This document shows positions 18,434-28,147 of a stretch of DNA of 64,000 bases, piece after piece. Position 1 is the first letter of the stretch, and each line of letters begins with the position of its first letter. Both the position numbers and the translations under genes were made by a program. The notes beneath the pieces were generated by a model. The model was given only the letters and a program-made list of their open reading frames with translations, did no database searches and was not told the DNA's origin. The stretch lies in contig JACOMS010000001.1 in NCBI GenBank assembly GCA_014324115.1, positions 1-64,000 of the forward strand, read 5' to 3'. This stretch comes from Hyphomonadaceae bacterium. GTDB lineage: Bacteria > Pseudomonadota > Alphaproteobacteria > Caulobacterales > Maricaulaceae.

Positions 18434-20194
18434 GTGTCGCCCGAGCCCTATATTCTACTGGATGATCAGGTAAACGGGACTGTCCGTCATTATACGGAGC
18501 CTGTAGAAATTATCCGCGTTAATAATCCCGATGACATTCAGGATGCCTTTGGCAGATTGGAAGCTCATCAGCGGCAGGGATACTATCTGGCCGGTTACAT
18601 CGCCTATGAGACAGGCCTGTGGTTGGAGCCGAAACTGCGGCCGTTGCTGGCGTGCCATAAACAGATATTGCTCGAGTTCGGCGTGTTCGAAAACGCAAAA
18701 AACAATCCTTCCCCGGAAATTTTCGACACGCGCGTTTCCGATCCCCGGATCCGTCTGTGCCCGTGTTGGAGCGCGGCGGATTATATGGCCCGTTTTGAAC
18801 AAGTGCAGGCTTATATCCGCGCCGGAGATGTCTATCAAATCAATCTGACCTTCCCGATGAAGGGATATTATACGGGAACCGCCCGCGCTGTTTATGACGG
18901 TTTGCGCTGCCGTCAGCCAGGGGCTTTTGGTGCGATTGTTTCGCTCTCGGATCACCAGATTGTCAGTTTTTCACCGGAGCTGTTTTTCAAGACAAACGGC
19001 CCGCTGATTAACACGCGACCCATGAAAGGGACAGCCCGTCGCCTGCTCAACCCCAATGCGGACAAGGCTCAAGCAAACGCCTTGAAATCAGATGCGAAGA
19101 ATCGCGCTGAAAATCTGATGATTGTGGATTTACTGCGCAATGATCTGTCCCGTATCGCAAGAACGGGGTCTGTGTCCGTGCCGAAACTGTTTGCGCTGGA
19201 AACCTATCCGACCCTGCATCAAATGACGTCACACATACAGGCGAATTTGCGTGATGACATTAAAATCATGGACTTGTTCAAGGCACTGTTTCCTTGCGGG
19301 TCCGTGACCGGGGCACCGAAAATCCGGGCAATGGAAATCATTCATGAGCTGGAAGGCAAACCGCGCGGGGCCTATTGTGGTGCAGTCGGTTATATTGATC
19401 CCGGCGGCGACAGTTGTTTCAGTGTGGCCATCCGGACCCTGACACTCAGGGACAATATGGTAGCCTATAATATCGGTGGCGGCATCGTAAGCGACAGCGA
19501 CGGGGCAGATGAATATGTCGAGTGTCTGCTGAAGTCGGAAATTATCAGCCCACCTCACACAATTCGTCGGCCCTCGCTGATAGAAACCTTTCGGTGGACA
19601 GCCGATAAAGGCGTCATCCGGCGTGAGCGCCATCTGGCGCGATTGTCCCGGTCGGCCAAAGCTCTCGACTATCCCTTGGACGTGGATGAAATTATCGCAA
19701 AGCTCAAAACCCTTGAAGGCGAAACGGACCTGCATGTCCGGTTAGACCTGTCGCCGGACGGTTCTGTTTGCCTGCAAGCCACCCAATTCAAACCTTTGGC
19801 CGAACCTCTGAAATTATCTGTCTCCCGTCATTCCCTGTCGCGGGACATACAGGAGATAAACTACAAGGTCAGCCACCGCGATTTCTATGACGGGGAGCGC
19901 TCAAGGGTGGCGATACTGAATGGATGTGATGAACTTGTCTTTTTCAACGCCCGGGGCGAGCTCTGTGAGGGGTCTTTCACATCCCTGTTTATTGAAAGGG
20001 ATGGCCGTCTATTGACACCTTCCCTGTCTTGCGGACTGTTACCCGGAATTTTACGTGAGGAGCTTGTGTCAACGGGCAAAGCCGCAGAAACCGTCTTGAG
20101 GCCTGATGATCTGGGCACCGCGAATGCCGTTTATGTCGGTAATTCCCTGCGCGGCCTGATGCGGGCGGACCTGATCTCTCTCACACCTGTCTAA
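18434..20194 (+). CDS. pabBC: Fused aminodeoxychorismate synthase component I / aminodeoxychorismate lyase
   Basis: 586 residues. Residues 1-370 are chorismate-binding PabB: MARFEQVQAYIRAGDVYQIN, SFSPELFFKTNG, TRPMKGTARR, SDAKNRAENLMIVDLLRNDL, FPCGSVTGAPKIRAMEII. From about residue 380 a class IV aminotransferase domain follows, with the candidate PLP lysine in NYKVSHRDFYDGER and CEGSFTSLFI and GLLPGILRE. The two activities give 4-aminobenzoate for folate. The GTG start at 18434 lies 5 bp after pxpC. Glutamine amidotransferase PabA is not in the window. Confidence 0.88.
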   Translation: MSPEPYILLDDQVNGTVRHYTEPVEIIRVNNPDDIQDAFGRLEAHQRQGYYLAGYIAYETGLWLEPKLRPLLACHKQILLEFGVFENAKNNPSPEIFDTRVSDPRIRLCPCWSAADYMARFEQVQAYIRAGDVYQINLTFPMKGYYTGTARAVYDGLRCRQPGAFGAIVSLSDHQIVSFSPELFFKTNGPLINTRPMKGTARRLLNPNADKAQANALKSDAKNRAENLMIVDLLRNDLSRIARTGSVSVPKLFALETYPTLHQMTSHIQANLRDDIKIMDLFKALFPCGSVTGAPKIRAMEIIHELEGKPRGAYCGAVGYIDPGGDSCFSVAIRTLTLRDNMVAYNIGGGIVSDSDGADEYVECLLKSEIISPPHTIRRPSLIETFRWTADKGVIRRERHLARLSRSAKALDYPLDVDEIIAKLKTLEGETDLHVRLDLSPDGSVCLQATQFKPLAEPLKLSVSRHSLSRDIQEINYKVSHRDFYDGERSRVAILNGCDELVFFNARGELCEGSFTSLFIERDGRLLTPSLSCGLLPGILREELVSTGKAAETVLRPDDLGTANAVYVGNSLRGLMRADLISLTPV

Positions 20195-20282
20195 CCGCAT
20201 AACAGGGTGTTTTCGAAACAGCGCGGTTTCGGCGATGCCGCCAGCATTTACCTGATCCGAAGCAGCCTGTATCAGCGCTGCC

Positions 20283-20906
20283 GTGGGAGAGGTGCATCCA
20301 ACATTGGTGGCCATTACAGGCGGTAGCGGTGCGGGTAAAACCGCCTTGGCCCGTGCCCTTGGGGAACGGCTTGGAGACGATACATGCGTGTTAATAGGTC
20401 AGGACGATTATTATCACGATATTCGACGTTATGGCGATAATCCGGACAAGATAAATTTTGATGTGCCTGCCAGCATTGACTTCGGTTTGCTTTCGCAACA
20501 TCTGCGGGAGTTAAAATCAGGCATGACTATCGCGAAGCCGCAATATGACTATAAAACCCATTGCCGCAGTGCCGACTCTGTTCAGGTCAGTCCCAAGCCC
20601 GTTATCATCGTTGAAGGCATACTTGTCCTTGCTGATCCCTCCATGCCGGATTTGTTCGATCATACCTGCTACATTGCCTGCGGGGAGGATATCCGTCTCG
20701 CGCGCCGACTGGAACGGGATGTGCGCGAGAGGGGACGGGAACAGGACGAGGTTATGCGCCGTCTCAAAACCCACGTCGTGCCGTATCACAACCGCTATGT
20801 TCGCCGTTTGCGCGAGACAGTCGATGTCGTGATAAAACAGCAGGACCTGGTTGATAATTTCGGTGCTGTGGTAAATCGCCTTGTCAGGGACTGGCAACCG
20901 AAATAG
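20283..20906 (+). CDS. udk: Uridine kinase
   Basis: 207 residues. Walker A is AITGGSGAGKTALA; VLIGQDDYYHDI, NFDVPASIDF and PVIIVEGILVLA follow the uridine kinase/phosphoribulokinase pattern. It phosphorylates uridine or cytidine in pyrimidine salvage. Start is the GTG at 20283; a second GTG three codons later is possible. Confidence 0.85.
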   Translation: MGEVHPTLVAITGGSGAGKTALARALGERLGDDTCVLIGQDDYYHDIRRYGDNPDKINFDVPASIDFGLLSQHLRELKSGMTIAKPQYDYKTHCRSADSVQVSPKPVIIVEGILVLADPSMPDLFDHTCYIACGEDIRLARRLERDVRERGREQDEVMRRLKTHVVPYHNRYVRRLRETVDVVIKQQDLVDNFGAVVNRLVRDWQPK

Positions 20907-21081
20907 CCGCAGCCTCACCACCTGTCACAAGGTCAAGGGCCCATGATTTCTTCTGATTCGCCGCTAATGGCAATAACTTCAGCTTCGCGGTAGATGTTCC
21001 CAATGTGACTGCCACGCAAGCACCCAGCTCCGCCCGGTATTTGTACGGTGCCGTCGGTCTAATGCGAACCCGTTGTCCCAT
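20884..21081 (-). CDS. Possible small protein, 65 residues
   Basis: The frame reads GQRVRIRPTAPYKYRAELGA near its N-terminus, resembling a small SH3- or KOW-like barrel, and GAAAG-like purines (GAAAGG) precede the ATG. No family is recognised. It overlaps the udk 3' end by 23 bp on the other strand, so chance is a real alternative. Confidence 0.25.
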   Translation of the reverse strand: MGQRVRIRPTAPYKYRAELGACVAVTLGTSTAKLKLLPLAANQKKSWALDLVTGGEAAAISVASP

Positions 21082-21281
21082 CCTTTCGGGCGGTTACCAG
21101 TGTCACCAGCATGACCCGAAATCAGTAACACAAATGCGTAAAACACAAACACATAATTGCGTGTTTATGTACTTGCATGATTACATGAATGCGTGTGAGC
21201 CCCTCGAAAAAACTGCTCTGACACTGCTACATACACAATTGCGGAGAAGTTTTGTAAAAGGCTTAAGGGTTTGCCGCGGTG
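20907..21281. other. 375-bp gap between udk and miaB
   Basis: Apart from the doubtful minus-strand ORF, nothing firm is seen. An AT-rich stretch at 21141-21200 holds the inverted repeat AAACAC (21147-21152) / GTGTTT (21161-21166) and several TGCATGA/TACATGAATGCG-like words. No tRNA fold was found. Confidence 0.4.
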
Positions 21282-22703
21282 TCAAGCCAGCACTCCTGTC
21301 AGACTGTTCTTCCCGGCATCGGCAATCGTCACGGGCATAATCCGGCCTTTCAGATTCACGTCACCGTAAAAGTGTGTGCCTTGAAGGTAGGGACTGCGGC
21401 CGAAGAGTTGTCCATCCTGGCGCCCCGAGTCTTCAACCAGTATGTTGAGCTTGCGCCCGATCAAGGATTTATTGAACACCGTCTGTTGGGAATAGAGCAG
21501 GTTTTGCAGGGCTTGCAGACGTTGCTGTTTCACATCTTCCGGAACTTGGCACGGCATGGAGGCTCCCGGGGTTCCTGGGCGGACGGAGTATTTGAAACTG
21601 AAGGAGGCGGCATAGCCGATTTCCGCGACGCATTTCATGGTTTGTTCGAAATCCAGATCGGTTTCACCGGGAAAACCGACGATGAAATCGCCGGATAGGG
21701 CGATGTCGGGGCGGGTTTCACGAATACGCCCGATCAGGTCCCGGTAGTGCGCGTATGTATGCCCGCGATTCATGGCACGGAGGATTTTGTCCGAACCGCT
21801 TTGTATCGGCAGGTGCAGATACGGCATCAGCTTTTCTTCATCGCCGAGCACACGGATCAGCCCATCATCCATATCGCGCGGGTGAGAGGTGGTGAAGCGG
21901 ATGCGGTCAATGCCTCCAATCCCGGCCACATGCTGGATGAGCTCACCCAACCCCCAATCAGCCCCGTCATGGACGGCATGATAGGCATTCACATTCTGCC
22001 CTATCAGGGTGATTTCCCGCACGCCCTTACAGGCGAGGTGCCGGGCCTCGGCCACAACCTGCTCGACGGACCTCGAAATTTCCGCCCCGCGCGTATAGGG
22101 CACGACACAGAAGGTACAGAATTTGTCACAGCCCTCCTGAACGGTCAGGAATGCCGAATAACCTTTGGGGTTGCGGGTTGCGGGCAAGTTGTCAAATTTC
22201 TCCAGCGTGTCGAAATCCGTCTCCAGCACACCATCCTGATCCCGGGTCACACGGGCGATCATTTCCGGGAGTTTGTGATAGGTCTGCGGGCCGAGCACCA
22301 TATCCACCACAGGTGCACGGCGCATGATTTCGTCGCCTTCAGCCTGGGCCACACAGCCGGCCACGGCGACTGTCATGCCGGGTCTGCCCGCCCGTAATTT
22401 TGCTTCCTTGAGTTTGCGGATGCGGCCAAGTTCAGAGTAGACTTTCTCGGCGGCCTTTTCGCGGATGTGGCAGGTATTGAGTACAACCAGATCGGCATCG
22501 TCCGGCACGTCCACCGGCGCATAGCCAATCGGCGACAGCACATCGGCCATGCGCTCACTGTCATAGACATTCATCTGACAGCCATAGGTCTTGATGAAAA
22601 TCTTTTTGGGATTCCGTATATTGGCATCGGTCTTGCGATTCACGACAGCCGGGCTGTCAACATCACGGGACGCGGTTTTATCGCGCAGTAATATATCCGA
22701 CAT
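21282..22703 (-). CDS. miaB: tRNA-2-methylthio-N6-dimethylallyladenosine synthase MiaB
   Basis: 473 residues. N-terminal UPF0004 domain with [28 protein letters not shown] and [11 protein letters not shown] gives three cluster cysteines. The radical-SAM triad is [20 protein letters not shown] domain ends the protein (NILVEDSG onward). It adds a methylthio group to i6A37 of tRNAs. The start ATG 22703 is supported by homology to the usual N-terminal extension. miaA and ybeY/phoH-type partners are not adjacent. Confidence 0.93.
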   Translation of the reverse strand: MSDILLRDKTASRDVDSPAVVNRKTDANIRNPKKIFIKTYGCQMNVYDSERMADVLSPIGYAPVDVPDDADLVVLNTCHIREKAAEKVYSELGRIRKLKEAKLRAGRPGMTVAVAGCVAQAEGDEIMRRAPVVDMVLGPQTYHKLPEMIARVTRDQDGVLETDFDTLEKFDNLPATRNPKGYSAFLTVQEGCDKFCTFCVVPYTRGAEISRSVEQVVAEARHLACKGVREITLIGQNVNAYHAVHDGADWGLGELIQHVAGIGGIDRIRFTTSHPRDMDDGLIRVLGDEEKLMPYLHLPIQSGSDKILRAMNRGHTYAHYRDLIGRIRETRPDIALSGDFIVGFPGETDLDFEQTMKCVAEIGYAASFSFKYSVRPGTPGASMPCQVPEDVKQQRLQALQNLLYSQQTVFNKSLIGRKLNILVEDSGRQDGQLFGRSPYLQGTHFYGDVNLKGRIMPVTIADAGKNSLTGVLA

Positions 22704-22760
22704 GGCAGGTTCCCGTATTCTTTTGCACAGCGTTTAGGGGTAGAATGGACGATTGGCAAG

Positions 22761-23081
22761 CTAGCGCTTCCGTATCCGCCAGAAATAAAGCCCGCCGACC
22801 AAGGCAATAAACACCAACCCCAGCACCTCGAATTTCGAGAGTGAACCCAGCCAAGGCCGGGTCAGGTCGGCCAACGCTCCTGTATCCATCCGCCCACCCT
22901 GCATACCGAAAACAGCTACTCCTATTGCAATCGCAGCGGTTATTCCGGCCAGAGAAAACACAGCGGCCATGAAACGGCTATCCCGGCGCTCCTGTTTGCG
23001 CCTCCGTTCAGCCTGACGGTGATAGCGACGGAAGCGGCGATCTGATATGTTTGGCTTATGGCCTGTGTCATTCTGTACCAT
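22761..23081 (-). CDS. Small membrane protein, unknown function
   Basis: 106 residues. A very basic N-terminal third (RRFRRYHRQAERRRKQERR) precedes one hydrophobic helix (AAVFSLAGITAAIAIGVAVF), and a second helix near the end (LGLVFIALVGGLYFWRI). Two membrane spans with cytoplasmic ends are likely by the positive-inside rule. No family recognised. It sits 57 bp upstream of miaB on the same strand. Confidence 0.55.
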   Translation of the reverse strand: MVQNDTGHKPNISDRRFRRYHRQAERRRKQERRDSRFMAAVFSLAGITAAIAIGVAVFGMQGGRMDTGALADLTRPWLGSLSKFEVLGLVFIALVGGLYFWRIRKR

Positions 23082-23130
23082 AGTTATATCCTAACATAGC
23101 CGTCGGGGCATTTTATATTAAATATGGATT

Positions 23131-23592
23131 ATGTTACGCATGCTGGGCATATGGTCATGTTTGTGGCTCGCTCCCTATGCTTGGGCGCAGAGCCAGAGCA
23201 CGGATATTCGACCCAAGGCCAATCGCATCCTCGGCGAAGCGCTGCTCGAGGAGTTCCTCAACACCACCCACAACGGGGCGTATAATTTCACCGATGACGG
23301 ACAGCCCCAGCGGTTTTATACCGAGACGCATCATGATGACGGGCGCGTCACCTACCGCGAGGATGGTGTGGATTATGACGGGGTCTGGATCATTTCGAAG
23401 GAGCGGCTCTGTTTTGTTTATGCCGATGAAGAGATGAACGGCGGCTGTTTCCGCGTTTACAAGATCGGGAACTGTTTTTACTATTACAGTGATTTGATCA
23501 CGGAATTCGACGATGAGCTTGACCGCGACTACTGGACGGCCCGAAGTGTGAAAGACGGCGAAACCCCGAATTGCGAGCCGGGCCTGTCATAA
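23131..23592 (+). CDS. Secreted hypothetical protein
   Basis: 153 residues with an N-terminal signal peptide ending near AWA. The mature part, with GRVTYREDGVDYDGVW, ERLCFVY and GGCFRVYKIGNCFYYYS, is rich in aromatic residues and has paired cysteines, suggesting a small disulfide-bonded beta fold. It resembles DUF995-like alphaproteobacterial proteins, but I am not certain of the family. Divergent from the small membrane protein; the 175-bp stretch after it up to argF shows nothing clear. Confidence 0.6.
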   Translation: MLRMLGIWSCLWLAPYAWAQSQSTDIRPKANRILGEALLEEFLNTTHNGAYNFTDDGQPQRFYTETHHDDGRVTYREDGVDYDGVWIISKERLCFVYADEEMNGGCFRVYKIGNCFYYYSDLITEFDDELDRDYWTARSVKDGETPNCEPGLS

Positions 23593-23767
23593 GGGCCTTC
23601 GTCTCAGGGAATTATGTACCTGACACCTTCTGGCCAGTCGCACCGGTTCCGGCGCGGGCAGCGGGTCGCGCCTTTACTATCGGTTGGCGGAGACTTTCAT
23701 CCGATGCATCTTAGCGGACTTTCTGCGCCGCTTTTGATAGACACGCATTTTGACATGGACGGCAATC

Positions 23768-24703
23768 ATGGCTTTGACACCGCCGAAACATTTTCTTTCA
23801 CTCTCCGATATTCCCGCATCCGAGCTGCGGGCTATTCTGGATGAAGCCCGTCGGCGAAAAAAAGCGCGGGCTGGACTGGCCAAAGGTATGCCGGATATTG
23901 ACGCCCCCTTTCTCGGTGAATGTCTGGCCATGATATTTGAGAAAAACTCGACCCGGACACGGTTTTCCTTTGATATGGCGATGCGGCAGTTAGGCGGGCA
24001 AACGATTGTCGCCGGAGTGGGAGATATGCAACTGGGGCGTGGCGAAACCGTTGAAGATACGGCCAAAGTCCTGTCGCGTTTGGTCGATGTTATCATGATA
24101 CGCGCGAAATCGCATTATGATGTGGTCACACTGGCTCGGAACGCAACCGTGCCTATCATAAACGGCCTTACGAATTACAATCACCCGTGCCAGATCATGG
24201 CCGATTTACAGACCCTTGAGGAACGCGGCAAAAATCTTTCCGATATGACCCTGACCTGGGTTGGGGACGGGAACAATGTGTCCGTGTCCTTTCTGCATGC
24301 GGCCGCCAAATTCGGCTATCATCTGCGCATGTCAACACCCACTAGTTACGGTCTGTCCGGACAGGTTCTTTCAGCGGCTGAGATGGCCGGGGCGAAAGTC
24401 TCTCTCATAGCCGATCCGGTAGATGCCTGCCGCGATACGGATGTTGTGATCACCGACACATTTGTATCCATGGGCGACGCAGATGCCGGGCGACGGCTAA
24501 GGGACCTCATGCCGTGGCAGGTCACAGACCGGTTGATGGAAGCCGCGAAACCGGATGCGCTGTTCCTGCATTGCCTGCCCGCCCATCGCGGCGAGGAAGT
24601 CTCTGCAAGTGTCATTGACGGGCCGCAATCTGTGGTTTTTGACGAGGCCGAAAACCGCCTCCATACACAAAAGGCCATCCTGACCTGGTGCCTTGACGCC
24701 TGA
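23768..24703 (+). CDS. argF: Ornithine carbamoyltransferase
   Basis: About 311 residues. Carbamoyl-phosphate motif [23 protein letters not shown], and ornithine-side [11 protein letters not shown] are all present. It makes citrulline in arginine synthesis. ATG 23768 ([12 protein letters not shown]) is preferred to the track start six codons upstream because homologues begin at this point. In many alphaproteobacteria argD and hslO flank argF; here neither is present, and a broken IS follows directly. Confidence 0.92.
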   Translation: MALTPPKHFLSLSDIPASELRAILDEARRRKKARAGLAKGMPDIDAPFLGECLAMIFEKNSTRTRFSFDMAMRQLGGQTIVAGVGDMQLGRGETVEDTAKVLSRLVDVIMIRAKSHYDVVTLARNATVPIINGLTNYNHPCQIMADLQTLEERGKNLSDMTLTWVGDGNNVSVSFLHAAAKFGYHLRMSTPTSYGLSGQVLSAAEMAGAKVSLIADPVDACRDTDVVITDTFVSMGDADAGRRLRDLMPWQVTDRLMEAAKPDALFLHCLPAHRGEEVSASVIDGPQSVVFDEAENRLHTQKAILTWCLDA

Positions 24704-24837
24704 GCCTGTCGTCTCACTCATGCGCAGTTTGACGGCATCAAAATGCCTGACCGTGGCACAGGATTACCATTTTATTGCATGAGTAAGACTGTTGCGAGCA
24801 CATGCTGAGGGTATTTTGTTGTTGTTTAATGAAGTAT

Positions 24838-25758
24838 GATTGGCTTCAGCGATGGCATTTAACTGGAGGCTTGCATGGACCTCTTTATGGGTTTGCTTTT
24901 GGAGCGGGTTGCATTGGACAATGTGCTGCGCAAGGTTGGGGCATTGATTGGCGGCACGTTGGCTGGAAGGTGGGCAAGGTTCGTTTGCAGCTTGGCCGGT
25001 CGGGTTATGACGTGGATTTGATGCTGCGTGTTCTTTTGCCCGGCCAAAGGCATTCTCTGTCGGATCGGAAACTGGAAGAGGCTTTGCGTGTGCGTTTGGA
25101 TTTCATGTTATTTTGTGGTGCGTCGCTTTTTGAGAACGTCCCGGATCACAGGACGCTCTGCGGTTTCCGTTGTGCGCTGGTGCGGTTGGGTTTGTTTGAG
25201 GCTGTTCCGGGTGAGGTCAACCGCCATTTGTGCGCGCATGGGCTGAAAGTAGAGCATGCGGCGATGGCAGTGTGGTGACGGAGTGCCTGTGGGCGGACCC
25301 TGATGGGTGCTGGTTGAAGAAAGGTAACACATTGTACTTCGGCCACAAGGGCTTTTGGCGCAGGGATGGCTATGTGGAGGTTGTGCCTGTCCGTCCCGCG
25401 AACGCAGTTGAAGCGCCCCATCTGCCGCACCAGCTCAAGGGATGCAGGGCGGTGCGTGTTCTGGCGGACAAGGCCTGTTCCAGTGAGACGAACGGCGCAG
25501 CGCTTGCCCGACAGGGCTTGAAATCTGGCGATCATGTACCGGGCGGGACGGAACCATCCGCCAAGCGCCTGGCAGAGGAAGTTCAACCGGCTGGTGGCGA
25601 AGCGACGCTGGATCATCGGGCGAACGCTCAAGGGTCTCTTCCATGGGGGGCGTGCCCGCTACATCACGGGGGAGAAAGTCGAGGCGGAGTTGACCTTCAA
25701 GGCAGAGGCGATGAATCTGCTCAAGGCGGCCAACCGCATTGACCTGGTGGCTGCGTGA
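24838..25758 (+). pseudogene. Degenerate IS5-family transposase
   Basis: Transposase homology is spread over at least four frames. Around 24874-24945 the frame reads MDLFMGLLLERVALDN; it then shifts to GYDVDLMLRVLLPGQRHSLS and VPDHRTLCGFR (DUF772 part), shifts again near 25265 to KKGNTLYFGHKGFWRRDGYV and VLADKACSSE, and finally to RKFNRLVAKRRWIIGRTLKG and ARYITGEKVEAEL up to the TGA at 25758. A piece between KVEHAA and the DDE strand seems missing. No convincing terminal inverted repeats or target duplication were found. Inactive. Confidence 0.8.
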
Positions 25759-26195
25759 GGGGGAGTCTGTCCAAAATTATCTGATACCGCAAATGTCAGA
25801 GCGGAAAGTGCACGCGTCAGCACCAGACACGCGCGCGCCGGGCCCGAAAACGGCGAGAATCCCAAAGTGCTGGCGAATCTGAATAAATTCGCAACAGTCT
25901 TGCCTTTCATGCCAACAAACCTCACAAGCATGACATCCTGTCAACGGCGCTTTGGCCCGTTGCTGCGACACTCCGCAACAGCGGCTTCGCTAACTGCGCC
26001 ATGCATTTACCTCCATGTCCGACATCGCCGGATCAGATTTAGCGCATATGTGCTCCATCCCGGATGATTATACAGGCCCTTGGCGGCCATACTGCCCCAC
26101 GGGATGTAACATTGGGCAAATTCCGCAAAATACGGACCCGGGTTCCAGGTTTAATGACCCTTGACCTGAAACAGCGGGATATTAAATCCCCGCCC
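25759..26195. other. Gene-free stretch after the IS relic
   Basis: About 435 bp with no supported gene. Just after the transposase stop is GTCTGTCCAAAATTATCTGA, which resembles an IS end, but no matching partner was found. The short track ORFs here lack homology. Confidence 0.4.
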
Positions 26196-27107
26196 ATGAC
26201 CTGTTGTGTGGCGGCTCTTTACTGTTTTACGCACCTGCCGGACTTTGAAACACTCAAGGCTCCGTTACTTGGTCTGTGCAACTCATTCCAAATGAAGGGC
26301 ACGCTCCTGCTGGCGCGGGAGGGAATTAACGGGACTGTAGCGGGAACGGACACGGCCATTGCGGAGCTTTTGTCATTCCTGCGTATGGATCCGCGCCTGG
26401 CCGATCTTGATTGCAAGGAAAGCCGGGCTGCCGGAATACCGTTTTACCGCATGAAAGTCCGCCTCAGGAAGGAAATTGTGAGCATGGGGGTGGACGGCAT
26501 TGACCCAAATAGAATTGTCGGCACCTATGTGGAACCCGAACACTGGAACGCACTTATATCTGATCCCCATGTGGTGCTGATCGATACCCGCAATGATTAC
26601 GAGGTTGAAATCGGCACCTTTGAGGGCGCGATCAACCCGCAAACCCGGACCTTCCGCGAATTCCCGCAATGGGTCAGGGACAATCGCGAACGGCTGAACA
26701 AGCCCAAAGTCGCCATGTTCTGTACGGGCGGGATACGCTGCGAAAAGGCGAGTTCCTATATGAAACAACAGGGTTTTGATGAGGTTTATCACCTCAAGGG
26801 CGGCATCCTGAAATATCTTGAACACATAAAGGAAGACAACAGCTTGTGGAATGGCGACTGTTTCGTCTTCGATCAGCGAGTCGCCGTAGGGCATGGTTTG
26901 AACGAGAGCGACTATGATCAATGCTTCGCCTGTCGCTATCCTGTCACGGAAGGAGACAAACAACATCCGCTTTACATTGAGGGGGTCTCCTGCCCCCGCT
27001 GCCACAACCGGATGAGCCTGGACCGGCGGGAGCGGTTTGCCGAACGGCAAAAGCAGATCAAACTCGCAACAAAGCGGGGTGAGGTTCATATAGGGCGGGC
27101 GGGATAG
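26196..27107 (+). CDS. trhO: tRNA uridine(34) hydroxylase TrhO (rhodanese-like)
   Basis: About 303 residues from ATG 26196 ([14 protein letters not shown]); in-frame ATGs at 26064 and 26154 are possible but homologues start here. The first part is an acylphosphatase-like domain ([16 protein letters not shown]); the rhodanese domain has [19 protein letters not shown] and the active loop [14 protein letters not shown]; a cysteine-rich tail ([16 protein letters not shown]) follows. TrhO, formerly YceA, makes 5-hydroxyuridine at tRNA position 34 using oxygen. A strong terminator lies downstream. Confidence 0.88.
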   Translation: MTCCVAALYCFTHLPDFETLKAPLLGLCNSFQMKGTLLLAREGINGTVAGTDTAIAELLSFLRMDPRLADLDCKESRAAGIPFYRMKVRLRKEIVSMGVDGIDPNRIVGTYVEPEHWNALISDPHVVLIDTRNDYEVEIGTFEGAINPQTRTFREFPQWVRDNRERLNKPKVAMFCTGGIRCEKASSYMKQQGFDEVYHLKGGILKYLEHIKEDNSLWNGDCFVFDQRVAVGHGLNESDYDQCFACRYPVTEGDKQHPLYIEGVSCPRCHNRMSLDRRERFAERQKQIKLATKRGEVHIGRAG

Positions 27108-27181
27108 GCCCCCTTAAAAAACCGGCCAAGCCCTGTCAGGGCCGACAAATTCGGAAAAACAGCACAAGTACCTTTATGCGC

Positions 27182-27484
27182 TTATCGAAAATTGTCCAAT
27201 CTGACAATTTTCGCCGCAGGCCCGCCACCGGATGCCCGGGGCGCGTCCGGTGGCGGCCCGGGCTTTTTATTTGCCTGCGTCACATCTGTTTGTTCCGGCA
27301 TTGCGTCACCATATTGAATGCTATCTGCACAAACCCGATCCGGATACGGCTCCATACCCGCGGCCAGTTCTTCGGCCAAATCAGCGAATTTCCTGAGTTT
27401 GTGGAATGTCCAGGGGGACTCCTCCTCTGAAGCCACCCGGGTCCGCGCCCACTCTCCCACCAGTAATAAAGTCGTTTTATCCAT
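27182..27484 (-). CDS. Hypothetical protein, 100 residues
   Basis: Reads LLLVGEWARTRVASEEESPW, then KLRKFADLAEELAAGMEPYP, a plausible helix, and ends in a Pro/Gly-rich tail (KPGPPPDAPRASGGG) and KIVRLDNFR. No family recognised. The tail coincides with the trhO terminator stem and a perfect 10-bp palindrome on the DNA, so its last 30 codons may owe their composition to those structures. Probably a real gene because of its protein-like first 65 residues. Confidence 0.5.
   Translation of the reverse strand: MDKTTLLLVGEWARTRVASEEESPWTFHKLRKFADLAEELAAGMEPYPDRVCADSIQYGDAMPEQTDVTQANKKPGPPPDAPRASGGGPAAKIVRLDNFR
27187..27212. repeat. Perfect 10-bp inverted repeat
   Basis: GAAAATTGTC (27187-27196) and GACAATTTTC (27203-27212) are exact complements around a 6-base loop. 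Located between the trhO stop and its terminator and overlapping the last codons of the minus-strand ORF. Could be an operator or a second transcript-end hairpin. Confidence 0.7.
27222..27268 (+). terminator. Rho-independent terminator of trhO
   Basis: CCGCCACCGGA (27222-27232) pairs with TCCGGTGGCGG (27246-27256), an 11-bp stem, and TTTTT follows at 27264-27268. It lies about 115 bp after the trhO stop. Confidence 0.7.
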
Positions 27485-27626
27485 CGGCGGGCAGGTAACA
27501 CGGCAAACTTAAGACAAGGTTGCACCGGAATTAACAAACAGTGCACCTGTATTGACGCCGCGTTAAGTATATCTCTGTGCGGGCGGGGGAAGATTTACCG
27601 CATTCCCTCTCCGTAAGGGATGATTG

Positions 27627-28142
27627 TCAGTGTCGTCCCGTAAATCCCGACAAAATCGGAAAGTTACGCGACACACCATGGGGTACAACCATCAACGTCG
27701 TCCCGTCAACGGACACCACACGCAACTCGTCCCCGGCTTTGGCATCACCGTCCCGCATGGCCGCGCGCCATTGCGTATCACCGACTCGCACACGTCCCTG
27801 CCCCGCATCAAAATCGGCAACGGCACGGACGCGCCTGCCGACCATGGAACGAGCGCGGTCATTCAGATCGGACGGTTCGCCGCCTTTCATACGCGGACGG
27901 ATATACTTGTGGCCGATCCACATCAGGGATGTTGAGAGGATAAAAAACAGCAGAAACTGCATCTGCAAACTCAAAGGCAGGAAGAAAACCACTATGCCGA
28001 CAAACAATGCAGAAAACGCAGGCCAGAGGATATAGGTCGTACCCGTTATAACTTCGAGAATGAGCAAAACAACACCGAGGATAACCCACTTGGTGCCGTC
28101 TATCGAGGTCAGCATCGCCACCAGAAAGTTATCATCCGCCAT
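27627..28142 (-). CDS. NfeD family membrane protein
   Basis: 171 residues. Two or three hydrophobic segments (WVILGVVLLILEVITGTTYI, ALFVGIVVFFLPLSLQMQFL) precede an OB-fold C-terminal domain (MVGRRVRAVADFDAGQGRV, GDELRVVSVDGTTLMV), the NfeD pattern. NfeD proteins pair with stomatin-like SPFH proteins, and here the SPFH gene ends 5 bp upstream. Probably an inner-membrane microdomain partner. Confidence 0.85.
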   Translation of the reverse strand: MADDNFLVAMLTSIDGTKWVILGVVLLILEVITGTTYILWPAFSALFVGIVVFFLPLSLQMQFLLFFILSTSLMWIGHKYIRPRMKGGEPSDLNDRARSMVGRRVRAVADFDAGQGRVRVGDTQWRAAMRDGDAKAGDELRVVSVDGTTLMVVPHGVSRNFPILSGFTGRH

Positions 28143-28147
28143 ACCGG

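Noticed and set aside
25780-25800. GTCTGTCCAAAATTATCTGA as an IS terminal repeat
   Set aside because: No inverted partner at the other end of the relic could be found by eye.
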